Assembly: GCF_045862395.1 (NCBI RefSeq) | Contig: NZ_AP023087.1 | Span: forward strand, 1,550,001 to 1,614,000 | DNA: 64,000 nucleotides | Direction: 5' to 3' | From: Marinicellulosiphila megalodicopiae | Lineage (GTDB): Bacteria; Pseudomonadota; Gammaproteobacteria; Pseudomonadales; Natronospirillaceae | Part shown: positions 55,775 to 64,000 of the stretch, piece by piece | How the letters are laid out: every line of letters starts with the position of its first letter | How positions within the stretch are numbered: the stretch's first letter is position 1 | Position numbers and translations under genes: made by a program | The notes under the pieces: generated by a model | Told to the model about the DNA's origin: nothing | Databases searched by the model: none | What the model saw: the letters and a program-made list of their open reading frames with translations, nothing else

Positions 55775-55833
55775 GGGCTTTTTTGCTAAATGATTGATTT
55801 TTCTGTGTTTTTTATTAAAAAATCAAATTTTGA

Positions 55834-55861
55834 ATAAAAAAAGGCCAGTAAAAACTGGCCT
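55834..55861 (-). terminator. Intrinsic terminator after the DAHP synthase gene
   Basis: GGCCAGT (55843-55849) and ACTGGCC (55854-55860) form a seven-pair GC-rich stem, followed on the reverse strand by T7. Confidence 0.9.
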
Positions 55862-55882
55862 AAGTTAGAAATGTTTTAAAGA

Positions 55883-56938
55883 TTAACGGTTTGGTAAAAC
55901 GTCTTTTAATTTAGCGTGCATATCTAAAATCATTTTTTCGGTGGTATCCCAAGCAATACACCCATCTGTTACAGAAACGCCATATTCCATATTATCTGAA
56001 ATACTTTGATTTCCAAAGCCAATGTTACTTTCAACCATTAAGCCAATAATGGATTTATTGCCTTCTACTATCTGATTCACAACGTTCCCGGCTACAAGTG
56101 GTTGTAAGCTTGGATCTTTGTTGGAGTTTGCGTGTGAGCAATCAACCATGATGCTAGGTGTGATTTTTGCTGCTTCTAACTCTTTTTCACAAATGCTGAC
56201 ATTTACAGAATCATAATTAGGTTTTCCTCCGCCACCGCGAAGTACGACGTGTCCGTATTTGTTACCCTTGGTTTTAATGATGGCCACTTGGCCTTCTTCA
56301 TTAATACCTAAAAAGCGATGCGGATGGCTAACGGATTGTAATGCATTGATCGCAACAGTTAATCCGCCATCGGTGCCGTTTTTAAAGCCTACAATTGAAG
56401 ATAAGCCAGAAGACATTTCACGATGAGTTTGCGACTCAGTTGTGCGAGCGCCAATTGCAGACCATGCGATTAAATCCTGTAGGTATTGCGGGGAAATTGG
56501 GTCCAATGCCTCAGTTGATGTTGGGATGCCCATTTCAGAAACATCTAAAAGTAATTGACGTCCGATATGTAGACCTTTTTCAATTTGAAAAGAATCATCC
56601 AAATCTGGGTCATTGATTAGCCCTTTCCAGCCTGTTGTAGTACGTGGTTTTTCGAAATAAACACGCATCACTAATAAAAGTGTGTCATCGACTTTTTCAC
56701 TTAATTCTTTTAAGCGTTTAGCGTAGTCAATTGCTGCATCTGTATCATGAATAGAGCATGGGCCGATAACTAAAAAGATACGCTTATCTTTGCGATCTAA
56801 AATGTTACGAATATCTTGACGACCTTGATCGACAACGGCTTGTGCTTTTGCAGTTAAAGGGATCTCAGCTTTAAGCTGGTGAGGTGTAATAAGTAACGCT
56901 TGAGATTCAATATTGATATCTTCTAATTCTGTTGACAT
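55883..56938 (-). CDS. 3-deoxy-7-phosphoheptulonate (DAHP) synthase, class I
   Basis: The enzyme condenses phosphoenolpyruvate with erythrose 4-phosphate, the entry to the shikimate pathway. The 351-aa protein is the AroF/AroG/AroH type: GPCSIHD, MRVYFEKPRTTTGWKGLINDP, SAIGARTTESQTHRE, VGFKNGTDGG, VDCSHANSNKD, MVESNIGFGNQ. Which amino acid inhibits it (Phe, Tyr or Trp) cannot be decided here; TEALDP replaces the more usual EFLD block. A GGA precedes the ATG by about seven bases. It stands alone and ends at a good terminator. Confidence 0.94.
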   Translation of the reverse strand: MSTELEDINIESQALLITPHQLKAEIPLTAKAQAVVDQGRQDIRNILDRKDKRIFLVIGPCSIHDTDAAIDYAKRLKELSEKVDDTLLLVMRVYFEKPRTTTGWKGLINDPDLDDSFQIEKGLHIGRQLLLDVSEMGIPTSTEALDPISPQYLQDLIAWSAIGARTTESQTHREMSSGLSSIVGFKNGTDGGLTVAINALQSVSHPHRFLGINEEGQVAIIKTKGNKYGHVVLRGGGGKPNYDSVNVSICEKELEAAKITPSIMVDCSHANSNKDPSLQPLVAGNVVNQIVEGNKSIIGLMVESNIGFGNQSISDNMEYGVSVTDGCIAWDTTEKMILDMHAKLKDVLPNR

Positions 56939-57073
56939 GTTTTTTCCAAATAAAAATTGAAAGAATAAAAAGGGATAGTTTACTGATTTTTACGTTTAAA
57001 ACCACGGAAAAGTGGTAAAAATGTCAACAATTGCTATAAAGAAGGGGTAGGTTTTGTTTTTAAAGGCTCGAAT

Positions 57074-57508
57074 ATGGCTAAATCGAATGATAATTGGTTG
57101 TTTGGTGTTGTGATCGCATTAGGAATATTTTTTTTAGTGCTGGTTTTGACAATTTTTTTAAAAGGTGTGATACAAGAGCGTAAAGCTAAAGAGGTAAGTG
57201 AAAGTGGGTTGCAATTTGGGCCTGAGGGAGTGAAAAAAGGGGATTATTCGTTGCAGCAAGCCTATTTGGTTTGTAAATCTAAAGTAGAGTCCTTAGATTA
57301 TTTGGATATTCATTCTTTGAGGTTAGATGGGCAGTCAAGTCGTTTTGACTCAAAAGCTAATCAATTTATTGTATTTTTAGATGTTGATATCATTCGAGAT
57401 GATGAAATAATCGATGAATTTGCACGATGCCATATTTCAGCTTTAGATAACTCGATCACTGAATTTCGTTTAAAAGGCAATCGCAGTCTTTTTGGGGGCC
57501 TTAAATGA
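57074..57508 (+). CDS. Small membrane-anchored protein of unknown function
   Basis: 144 aa with one N-terminal transmembrane helix (WLFGVVIALGIFFLVLVLTIFL, residues 8-29) and a soluble domain of mixed strands and helices with one pair of Cys residues (Cys67, Cys118). I do not recognise the family. AGG lies seven bases before the ATG. It is divergent from the DAHP synthase gene and has no obvious partner. Confidence 0.65.
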   Translation: MAKSNDNWLFGVVIALGIFFLVLVLTIFLKGVIQERKAKEVSESGLQFGPEGVKKGDYSLQQAYLVCKSKVESLDYLDIHSLRLDGQSSRFDSKANQFIVFLDVDIIRDDEIIDEFARCHISALDNSITEFRLKGNRSLFGGLK

Positions 57509-57813
57509 AATAGATTAAATTCAATAATCTAAATGATTACAAGGAGTAACCATTTTTTTACCATTGTAATAGTGTTTTCCTATCGTTTGATTTTCAGTAT
57601 TCTTTAATTGTATTAATTTATGTTGATCTGTTTAATTATAAACATTTCACTGGGTTGTTTCGCAAAGGTTAACTTTTATTAATTTGTGATCAGGTTATAA
57701 GTGTTTTAAGTGTAATGATTTAATGCAAGGCTGGAGGGTTTTAAAGAGGGTAATAAAATAGCTAGTAAAAGGGTATGTGATTGCTAACTAATTAGGAAGG
57801 CTAGCTAAAGGTG
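57509..57813. other. AT-rich intergenic region without a recognised feature
   Basis: About 300 bases between convergent genes. There is a weak inverted repeat (ATTACAA at about 57535 with TTGTAAT at about 57563) and nothing else I can support. Confidence 0.5.
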
Positions 57814-57855
57814 TAACTAAAAAGGCGTAACTTTAAAGTTACGCCTTTTTAGTTA
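57814..57855 (-). terminator. Terminator after nhaB within a 42-nt perfect palindrome
   Basis: The 21-base arms are fully complementary with no unpaired centre. On the reverse strand the inner part (GGCGTAACTTT with AAAGTTACGCC) forms the hairpin and is followed by TTTTT; the symmetry gives the same on the forward strand, so it works in both directions. It begins directly after the nhaB stop codon. Confidence 0.9.
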
Positions 57856-57856
57856 G

Positions 57857-59392
57857 CTAAAGAAGAAATGTCACGCAGATATATCCTAATGTGCCCATCA
57901 CAACCGTGTAGGGAAGTGCCATCCAAACCATTTTTCCGTAGGATAATCTTAAAAGTGGTGCGGCGGCAGAGGTTAATAAGAATAAAAATGCAGCCTGCCC
58001 ATTTGGGGTTGCAACACTTGGCAGGTTGGTACCAGTGTTAATAGCCACGGCAAGTAGCTCAAATTGTTCTTTGCTGATACTTCCTGCTTGTAATGCTCTA
58101 TCAATTTCACCTATATATACAGTTGCCACAAAAACATTGTCACTTATTGCCGATAACACACCATTAGCAATGAAAAACATCCCAGGCTGGGAAGCTTCAG
58201 GTAAGGTAAGAACCCAGGTAATCATTGGAGTAAATAAGTGTTGATGATCAATTACAGCAACTATGGTAAAAAATACAACAAGCAATGCGGTAAATGGCAG
58301 GGCTTCTTCAAAGGATTTTCCAATTTGATGTTCGTCAATGGCTCCTGTAAATGCGGTTAATAGTATAATGACTGCAAGGCCAATTACCCCTACTTCTGCA
58401 AGGTGAGTTGCAAGCGCTACCACTAAAAAAACGGCAACAAGAGCCTGTATTATTAAATTGGCTTTTTGGTGGGTGGTTTGTTTCTTTTCCTTTAAAGTTT
58501 GGTCATCTAATAGTATTTGATACACACTTTTTGGAATCGTATCGCCGTAACCGAATTTTTTAAATACTTCTAAAGCAATACAAGTGAGTAAACCTGCAAA
58601 CAACACTGGAACGGTAACAGGAGCCATACGTAACGCGAATTCAATAAAATCCCAATGGGCCTTACTTGCAATGAGTAAATTTTGTGGTTCGCCAACTAAT
58701 GTCATTGATCCACCTAATGCCGTTCCAATTGCGCCGTGCATAATTAATGATCGAAGAAAGGATCGAAATTGATCTAAGTCCGCTCGGTGAATTTCTTGTA
58801 AGTGCTGATCATCTGAATGATCGTGACTGTGATTGAAATGTTTACCAGAAGCAACTTTGTGATAGATAGAATAAAAACCAACTGCCACGGAAATTAAAAC
58901 GGCTGTAACGGTTAAAGCATCTAAAAATGCTGAAAGTATTGCGGCTGAAAAAGAAAAAGTCAGTGCAAGTAGGATTTTATTTCTGATTTTTAGAAGTAAT
59001 TTAGTGAAGGTGTAAAGTAATAAATCCTTCATAAAGTAAATGCCAGCCACCATAAACATAAGCAATAACAACACAGGAAGGTTGTTTTCAATTTCATGCA
59101 TTACCGATAAGGTTGCCTCGAAGCCATGTCCAGACTCGTTACTCCATGACCCCGTCATTCCAATTGCAACTGATTCAATTGCAAGTAAGCCCCCTGGAAT
59201 TAATGGGTAACATTTAAGCGCCATGGCGAGGGTGAAAATAAACTCAATCACTAAGATCCATCCAGCTGCGGTGTGATTGATCGTAAATATTATTGGATTT
59301 AGGATTAAAAATCCGATAATGGTTAACTTATACCATTTAGGGGTATTGCCCATGAAATTGTGGAAAAACGAAGCGGATAGTGAGTGTTTCAT
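57857..59392 (-). CDS. nhaB: Na+/H+ antiporter NhaB
   Basis: NhaB exchanges sodium for protons to hold down cytoplasmic Na+ and aid pH control. The 511-aa protein has about twelve transmembrane helices and follows E. coli NhaB closely: WYKLTIIGFLILNP, FTLAMALKCYPLIPGGLLAIE, LSAFLDALTVTAVLISVAVGFY, LVGEPQNLLIA, LSAISDNVFVATVYI, and NTGTNLPSVATPNGQAAFLF. A His/Asp-rich cytoplasmic loop (HFNHSHDHSDDQH, about 187-199) is unusual and could bind metal. AGGA lies seven bases before the ATG. Confidence 0.95.
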   Translation of the reverse strand: MKHSLSASFFHNFMGNTPKWYKLTIIGFLILNPIIFTINHTAAGWILVIEFIFTLAMALKCYPLIPGGLLAIESVAIGMTGSWSNESGHGFEATLSVMHEIENNLPVLLLLMFMVAGIYFMKDLLLYTFTKLLLKIRNKILLALTFSFSAAILSAFLDALTVTAVLISVAVGFYSIYHKVASGKHFNHSHDHSDDQHLQEIHRADLDQFRSFLRSLIMHGAIGTALGGSMTLVGEPQNLLIASKAHWDFIEFALRMAPVTVPVLFAGLLTCIALEVFKKFGYGDTIPKSVYQILLDDQTLKEKKQTTHQKANLIIQALVAVFLVVALATHLAEVGVIGLAVIILLTAFTGAIDEHQIGKSFEEALPFTALLVVFFTIVAVIDHQHLFTPMITWVLTLPEASQPGMFFIANGVLSAISDNVFVATVYIGEIDRALQAGSISKEQFELLAVAINTGTNLPSVATPNGQAAFLFLLTSAAAPLLRLSYGKMVWMALPYTVVMGTLGYICVTFLL

Positions 59393-59496
59393 ACTGTGAT
59401 CCTAATTTAATTGATTTTGATAGAAAAAAAATCTGCAAAATCGGCGTCAATTATATAGTATATGGTTCAAATTCAATGGTCGGCATCAGAAATAAC

Positions 59497-59513
59497 CAGT
59501 CAAACTTTGACTG
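59497..59513. promoter_or_regulatory. Perfect palindrome between nhaB and fimL
   Basis: CAGTCAAA-C-TTTGACTG, eight-base arms with one central base, lies in the divergent control region, 105 bases upstream of nhaB and 133 bases upstream of fimL. It looks like an operator for a dimeric regulator; no T run follows. Confidence 0.45.
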
Positions 59514-59645
59514 AGGCTACAATTTAGGAAATCGTAGCTGTTAATTTATGCCCCTATATAGCACGATAGCACAAAATAATTTGAGAGTGGTTTTTCCGCT
59601 TCTTTACAGCACATTAAAACGATATTCGATCTTTAAAGGTTTTCA

Positions 59646-61313
59646 ATGGCAAATACAGCGTCTTTTAAAGCAGTAAAACAGGAATTAGAAAATACGTTAA
59701 CTCAAGCTCAAATAGCGCTTGAGGAATTTTCGACGGATTTAAACAATTTATCAGCAATTGAGCGCTGCATAGAGCTTATCAGTCAAAGTCGAGGTATTTT
59801 TGTAGTCATCGAAGATAAAGGCGCATCGCTTTTAACTGAAGAAATGATACATTTGCTAAATATGTTACCTATTGATGGTAAAGTGGATAAATCAGCATTA
59901 GCAGAACAATTTGATGCAATCAGTCAAGCAATGATTATTCTTCCTAGATATTTAGAGTATTTGGATGCTAATCCAATCGATTTACCTTTATTGCTAATTC
60001 CTACTATCAATGGCATTCGTAAAATAAGAAAACTATCTTTATTAAAAGAAAGTCATTTCTATGAATACCAATTAAAAGATTTCAAAAAGCCTGCAAGCAA
60101 AGCATTTAAATTCACTGATCAAACCTCAGTACAATTGCGTAGTTATCGTCAAATGTACCAAGCAGCTTTTTTAAGTGTGTTAAATGGCGAAAGAACCAAA
60201 GCGGCATTAAAATATATGTCCCAAGCTTTGTTGCGAATTGATCAAATCTGCGCAGATAGCGAGATTGCGCCCATGTTTTGGGTGGGCAGTATTGCATTAG
60301 AATGCATGGCACATTCAAATGCACAGATGCAATTTGAGCGTAAAATATTTTTAATTCAAATCGATAGAAGTATCGCAAGATTAATTAAAAATGGTGAATC
60401 TGAATTTTCTATTGAACCGTCACGTTCTTTAGTGAAAGAAATGTTGTACTTGATTGCAATTATGAATGAAGATAATGCAAACGTAATCCAAGTCAAATCA
60501 CTTTATCAATTAAGTGAAGTCAAATATTTTGAAAATCAAATACAGCAGCAGCGTGAAATGTTGTTCAGTCCTGGTAAATCAACTACCAATTCTTTATCAA
60601 AAGCCATATATGAAGATTTAGAAATCATTAAAGATATGATTAATACTGCGGCAAGGGCTGAAGGTAAAGACTTTGATTCAAAGTTGGCTGCTCAGTTGAT
60701 GAATAAAATAGTTGAAGTATTGGCGATAATTGGATTGCCAAGTCCAAGTAATGTATTAAAACAGCAGTCTGTAATCGTTGATAAATTAGATGAGTCTAAA
60801 GCAGTAAGCTCTGAAACTCTAAATGGTGTGGCAGATGCAGTGCTATATTGTGAAACGGCAATTGCTCGAATCAAAAGCGGAAGCCAAGAGCAATATACAG
60901 GAATGGATGAAAAACAAATTGCGATTTTGACGCTTGTTAAAGAAGCTAGAGTTGTATTAATCGATGAAGCTGAGTCTGGTTTGTCTCAAGCTAAACGTGC
61001 TATTTCATTATTTGTTGACTCACAAGATGATAAAAATCATTTAACCAATGTTCTTGAAACTTTAAATAGTGTTCGAGGTGCATTGATTTTCTTAGATTGT
61101 ATCGATGCTGCAAATTTAGTCGCAAAAGCCATGAATTTTGTTCACCTTAAATTATTAGAGGGGGATCAATTTCCGGCAAGTGAAAAGCTAGAGGCTTTTG
61201 CAGATGGTATTTCTAGCTTAGAGTTTTACCTTGAAGGGTTGTTAGTTGAACAAAAGCCAGATGAAAAAGTATTGGCCATGACCACAGAGAGCTTAAATCA
61301 GCTTGAATACTAA
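59646..61313 (+). CDS. fimL: FimL-like protein (ChpA N-terminal-like regulator of type IV pili)
   Basis: In Pseudomonas aeruginosa, FimL (about 556 aa) resembles the N-terminal part of the chemosensory kinase ChpA and promotes twitching motility and cAMP production. This 555-aa all-helical protein starts MANTASFKAVKQELENTL and contains histidine-phosphotransfer-like modules (for example SQSRGIFVVIEDKGASLLTEEMIHL and LNSVRGALIFLDCIDAANLV) in which the phospho-accepting His is replaced, as in FimL. No kinase or receiver domain follows. A direct ChpA homologue is unlikely since that protein is much longer. AAGG precedes the ATG by about six bases. Confidence 0.78.
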   Translation: MANTASFKAVKQELENTLTQAQIALEEFSTDLNNLSAIERCIELISQSRGIFVVIEDKGASLLTEEMIHLLNMLPIDGKVDKSALAEQFDAISQAMIILPRYLEYLDANPIDLPLLLIPTINGIRKIRKLSLLKESHFYEYQLKDFKKPASKAFKFTDQTSVQLRSYRQMYQAAFLSVLNGERTKAALKYMSQALLRIDQICADSEIAPMFWVGSIALECMAHSNAQMQFERKIFLIQIDRSIARLIKNGESEFSIEPSRSLVKEMLYLIAIMNEDNANVIQVKSLYQLSEVKYFENQIQQQREMLFSPGKSTTNSLSKAIYEDLEIIKDMINTAARAEGKDFDSKLAAQLMNKIVEVLAIIGLPSPSNVLKQQSVIVDKLDESKAVSSETLNGVADAVLYCETAIARIKSGSQEQYTGMDEKQIAILTLVKEARVVLIDEAESGLSQAKRAISLFVDSQDDKNHLTNVLETLNSVRGALIFLDCIDAANLVAKAMNFVHLKLLEGDQFPASEKLEAFADGISSLEFYLEGLLVEQKPDEKVLAMTTESLNQLEY

Positions 61314-61815
61314 TAAATTAAATTCAGTCCCACTTTTTATTGATTTAGAAGCGTCAGGTTTTGGGCGTGGTAGTTATCCCATTGAAGTGGGTGTGGCTGA
61401 TGAAAATCAAAAAGTAATGAGTTTATTAATAAAACCAGAAGATCATTGGACTCATTGGGATGAAGGTGCTGCTGAAATACATGGAATTTCAAGAGATGTA
61501 TTAATGAAAGCTGGAATCAGTGCGAAAGATGTTGCTTTAAGCTTAAATGAAAAATTTATTGGTAAAATTCTGTATTCAGATGGTTGGTCGTTTGATAGCA
61601 GTTGGTTAGGGTTGCTGTATAATGATGTGGGGATTTTTCAGCGTTTTAAATTAGAGACCGTAACAAAAATATTAACTCAGGCTCAGTTAGAGATTTGGGA
61701 TAAAACCAAAAAAGAAATCGGCGATGCCATGAATCATACTCGTCACCGAGCAAGTGTTGATGCAAAAATATTGCAGCAAACTTATATTAAAACCTTAGAA
61801 ATCACTTCAAAATAA
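61303..61815 (+). CDS. DEDD-family 3'-5' exonuclease domain protein
   Basis: A 170-aa DnaQ-like nuclease with motif I FIDLEASGFG (near residue 12), motif II in LYSDGWSFDSSW, and motif III HRASVDAKIL, so the metal-binding acids are present. It overlaps the end of fimL by 11 bases and must start at TTG 61303, because no other start codon lies before motif I. The substrate is not known; small nucleases of this type act on DNA or RNA ends. Coupling with fimL suggests co-expression. Confidence 0.8.
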   Translation: MNTNKLNSVPLFIDLEASGFGRGSYPIEVGVADENQKVMSLLIKPEDHWTHWDEGAAEIHGISRDVLMKAGISAKDVALSLNEKFIGKILYSDGWSFDSSWLGLLYNDVGIFQRFKLETVTKILTQAQLEIWDKTKKEIGDAMNHTRHRASVDAKILQQTYIKTLEITSK

Positions 61816-61955
61816 GACTGATTCGTTCTGGTTAGTCTTTCTAAAATTTCAAAAAAATCTTTTAAATAAATAATTAGATCGAATCTATAAAATAAAATAA
61901 AATAATTATTTTATTACGTGAGTTCGATATTTTTTATGTTACAATTTTCTCAAGA

Positions 61956-62055
61956 TCTTGTCGGGGTGCCCGTTTGCTTAAATGCATAAAGGGCTGAGAC
62001 CAAAATATTGGACCCGTTGAACCTGATCAGGTTAACACCTGCGTAGGAAACAAGA
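61956..62055 (+). promoter_or_regulatory. TPP riboswitch (THI element) of thiC
   Basis: The THI-box landmarks occur in order: CGGGGTGCCC (61962-61971), GGGCTGAGACC (61991-62001), ACCCGTTGAACCTGATC (62012-62028) and GGTTAACACCTGCGTAGGAAA (about 62030-62050). Thiamine pyrophosphate binding should reduce thiC expression, by hiding the ribosome-binding site or ending transcription; no clear terminator stem is visible in the 84 bases to the ATG. Confidence 0.97.
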
Positions 62056-62139
62056 AAGAGCCTCAATGTGTCTCCAAATTTGGCATTCTCTTATTTTGTT
62101 CGTGCGCGTTTTCTTTGTATTATTTTAAAGAGTAACGTT

Positions 62140-63969
62140 ATGACTTCTCCTATTTCTAAAAACGCTAAAATCACCCGTGAACCTTTATCTGGTTCAAAAA
62201 AAATCTATATTGAACAAGACAATATTCGTGTTCCGATGCGCGAAATTACGTTAAGTGATACTAAATTATCCAACGGCACCGTCGAAAAAAATCCGCCTGT
62301 ACGATTATACGATTGCTCCGGTCCTTATACTGATCAAAACATTGAAATCGATGTAAAAAAAGGACTGCCCCGTACTCGTGATCAATGGGTAAATGATCGT
62401 GAAGATACAGAAATATTAGACAGTCATACCAGTAGTTTTGGTGCTGTGCGAGATCAATCTTTATTATTTGAGGACATTCGTTTTCAATCAAAGGCAAAAA
62501 TTCGCAAAGCAAAACCAGGCAAAAACGTCACCCAAATGTATTATGCACGTCAAGGAATAATTACTGATGAAATGAAATACATCGCACTGCGTGAAAACTT
62601 AGTAGCCGCGCAATCTGATGATGTAGGTCAGCACCCAGGGCAAAACTATGGCGCTAATACGCAAAAAGAAATCACAGCAGAATTTGTAAGATCAGAAGTC
62701 GCGGCAGGTCGTGCCGTGATTCCAGCAAACATTAATCACCCAGAATTAGAACCGATGATTATTGGTCGTAACTTTTTAGTTAAAGTAAACGCAAACATTG
62801 GTAACTCTGCGGTTACATCAAGCATCGAAGAAGAAGTTGAAAAATTAGTTTGGTCTACACGCTGGGGCGCTGACACGGTAATGGATTTATCAACCGGTCA
62901 AAATATTCATGAAACACGCGAATGGATTATGCGTAACTCGCCAGTGCCAATTGGTACGGTTCCCATTTACCAAGCACTAGAAAAAGTAAACGGCGTCGCT
63001 GAAGATTTAACGTGGGAATTATTTCGTGACACGTTAATTGAACAAGCAGAGCAGGGTGTCAGTTACTTTACCATTCACGCAGGTGTTCTTTTACGTTACG
63101 TACCAATGACTGCTAAACGAGTGACAGGTATTGTTTCGCGTGGTGGTTCAATCATGGCTAAATGGTGTTTAGCGCATCACGAAGAAAATTTCTTATTTAC
63201 ACACTTTGAAGAAATTTGTGAAATCATGAAAGCTTATGATGTGACATTTTCATTAGGTGATGGTTTACGTCCAGGTTGTATTGCCGATGCAAACGATGAA
63301 TCACAATTTTCAGAATTAAAAACATTAGGTGAGCTTTGTAAAATTGCATGGAAACATGATGTGCAATGTTTCATTGAAGGTCCAGGTCACGTGCCAATGC
63401 ACATGATTAAAGAAAATATGGACGAGCAATTAAAACACTGTGACGAAGCGCCTTTTTATACATTAGGCCCATTGGTGACAGATATTTCTCCAGGTTACGA
63501 TCACTTTTCATCAGGTATTGGTGCGGCCATGATCGGATGGTTTGGTTGTGCGATGTTATGTTACGTGACACCTAAAGAGCATTTAGGTTTACCTAATCGT
63601 GATGATGTTAAGCAAGGTTTAATTGCTTATAAAATTGCAGCCCATGCCGCTGATTTAGCAAAAGGACACCCAGGTGTTCAAGTTTGGGACAACGCAATGA
63701 GTAAAGCGCGTTTTGAATTTCGTTGGGTAGATCAGTTTAATTTAGCGATTGATCCTGATACTGCCATTGCTTATCACGATGAAACGTTACCAAAAGATTC
63801 TGCTAAAGTGGCGCATTTTTGTTCGATGTGTGGCCCGAAATTTTGTTCAATGAAAATCTCTCAAGAAGTACGAGATTATGCCGCTGCTAAAGAAGAAAAA
63901 GAAAAAGGCATGTTAGAGCAATCTGAAAAATTCAAAAAAGAAGGCAGCGAGTTGTACCAAGAAGTTTAA
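62140..63969 (+). CDS. thiC: Phosphomethylpyrimidine synthase ThiC
   Basis: ThiC is a radical SAM enzyme that rearranges aminoimidazole ribotide to the HMP-phosphate half of thiamine. The C-terminal cluster motif CSMCGPKFC is intact, and the core blocks MYYARQGIITDEM, GADTVMDLSTG, RGGSIMAKW and EGPGHVPMHM are present. The ATG at 62140 follows AAAGAG by seven bases and gives 609 aa starting MTSPISKNAKIT; the longer frame from 62068 lies in the riboswitch leader. Confidence 0.97.
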   Translation: MTSPISKNAKITREPLSGSKKIYIEQDNIRVPMREITLSDTKLSNGTVEKNPPVRLYDCSGPYTDQNIEIDVKKGLPRTRDQWVNDREDTEILDSHTSSFGAVRDQSLLFEDIRFQSKAKIRKAKPGKNVTQMYYARQGIITDEMKYIALRENLVAAQSDDVGQHPGQNYGANTQKEITAEFVRSEVAAGRAVIPANINHPELEPMIIGRNFLVKVNANIGNSAVTSSIEEEVEKLVWSTRWGADTVMDLSTGQNIHETREWIMRNSPVPIGTVPIYQALEKVNGVAEDLTWELFRDTLIEQAEQGVSYFTIHAGVLLRYVPMTAKRVTGIVSRGGSIMAKWCLAHHEENFLFTHFEEICEIMKAYDVTFSLGDGLRPGCIADANDESQFSELKTLGELCKIAWKHDVQCFIEGPGHVPMHMIKENMDEQLKHCDEAPFYTLGPLVTDISPGYDHFSSGIGAAMIGWFGCAMLCYVTPKEHLGLPNRDDVKQGLIAYKIAAHAADLAKGHPGVQVWDNAMSKARFEFRWVDQFNLAIDPDTAIAYHDETLPKDSAKVAHFCSMCGPKFCSMKISQEVRDYAAAKEEKEKGMLEQSEKFKKEGSELYQEV

Positions 63970-63971
63970 TT

Positions 63972-64000
63972 ATGATTGAGTCAATGAAACAGGTTGCCAT
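63972..64000 (+). CDS. Start of the next gene, truncated by the window edge
   Basis: Two bases after the thiC stop an ATG opens a frame MIESMKQVA that runs off the end; a second ATG (63984) begins MKQVA. Placement suggests another thiamine biosynthesis gene, but nine codons do not allow identification. Confidence 0.45.

Noticed and set aside
57857..59392. NhaD-type antiporter
   Set aside because: The sequence follows E. coli NhaB block by block, including the N-terminal WYKL and C-terminal NTGTNLPSVATPNGQ regions.
62068..62139. N-terminal extension of thiC
   Set aside because: The 24 extra codons lie just behind the riboswitch in the leader, and the ATG at 62140 has the ribosome-binding site and family N-terminus.

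Overview
This window is about 64 kb of chromosome from an AT-rich gammaproteobacterium. The marks are fabA-fabB, E. coli-type RNase E, NhaB, GshA, an SOS box at uvrD, and near-consensus CRP sites. FimL, which is best known from Pseudomonas type IV pili, together with AguA/AguB and large surface lipoproteins carrying carbohydrate-binding-like domains, suggests a marine, motile member of the Oceanospirillales/Pseudomonadales side of the class. That placement is an inference; no 16S gene is present. Coding density is high, there is no transposase, phage or CRISPR array, and most genes are core functions.

Layout. 1-4.8 kb: a two-gene cobaltochelatase cluster (ChlI/ChlD-like ATPase, then CobN running off the left edge). 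5-8 kb: arfB and an 818-aa lipoprotein with an Asp-Thr-rich linker. 8-12.3 kb: two signalling proteins (GAF-HD-GYP and a hybrid histidine kinase). 12.4-16.5 kb: fabA-fabB, a convergent terminator, and uvrD under a LexA box. 16.9-19.4 kb: a PAP2 phosphatase coupled to an EptA-type phosphoethanolamine transferase, probably for lipid A remodelling. 19.4-24.6 kb: a reverse-strand run (SpoU-type methyltransferase, transaldolase, YgjP-like protein, DUF3820, RNase E), followed by a long structured leader and the divergent rluC-sppA pair. 27-31 kb: an unrecognised membrane protein divergent from topA. 31-38.3 kb: reverse-strand flgJ-flgK-flgL-aguA-aguB. 38.5-44.6 kb: a forward run of rhomboid protease, B-box zinc-finger membrane protein and DUF2339 membrane protein behind a perfect CRP palindrome. 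44.7-49 kb: gshA and ppc, divergent, with two matching palindromes between them. 49.6-54.4 kb: a 1597-aa lipoprotein with an internally duplicated architecture. 54.7-57.5 kb: MepK-like endopeptidase, two tRNA-Phe genes, DAHP synthase and a small membrane protein. 57.9-61.8 kb: nhaB, fimL and a DEDD exonuclease. 62-64 kb: TPP riboswitch, thiC and the start of another gene.

How the parts fit. Several neighbours form recognisable units: AguA and AguB convert agmatine to putrescine; FabA and FabB make unsaturated fatty acids; PAP2 plus EptA suggests phosphate removal followed by phosphoethanolamine addition; the riboswitch controls thiamine synthesis. The least explained parts are the rhomboid/B-box/DUF2339 cluster, the two large lipoproteins, the oversized FlgK in a flgJKL block detached from the rest of the flagellar operon, and several non-coding repeats and palindromes (15-bp repeats at 16.7 kb, 14-bp repeats at 49.3 kb, twin palindromes at 46.3 kb, tandem hairpins at 24.9 kb).
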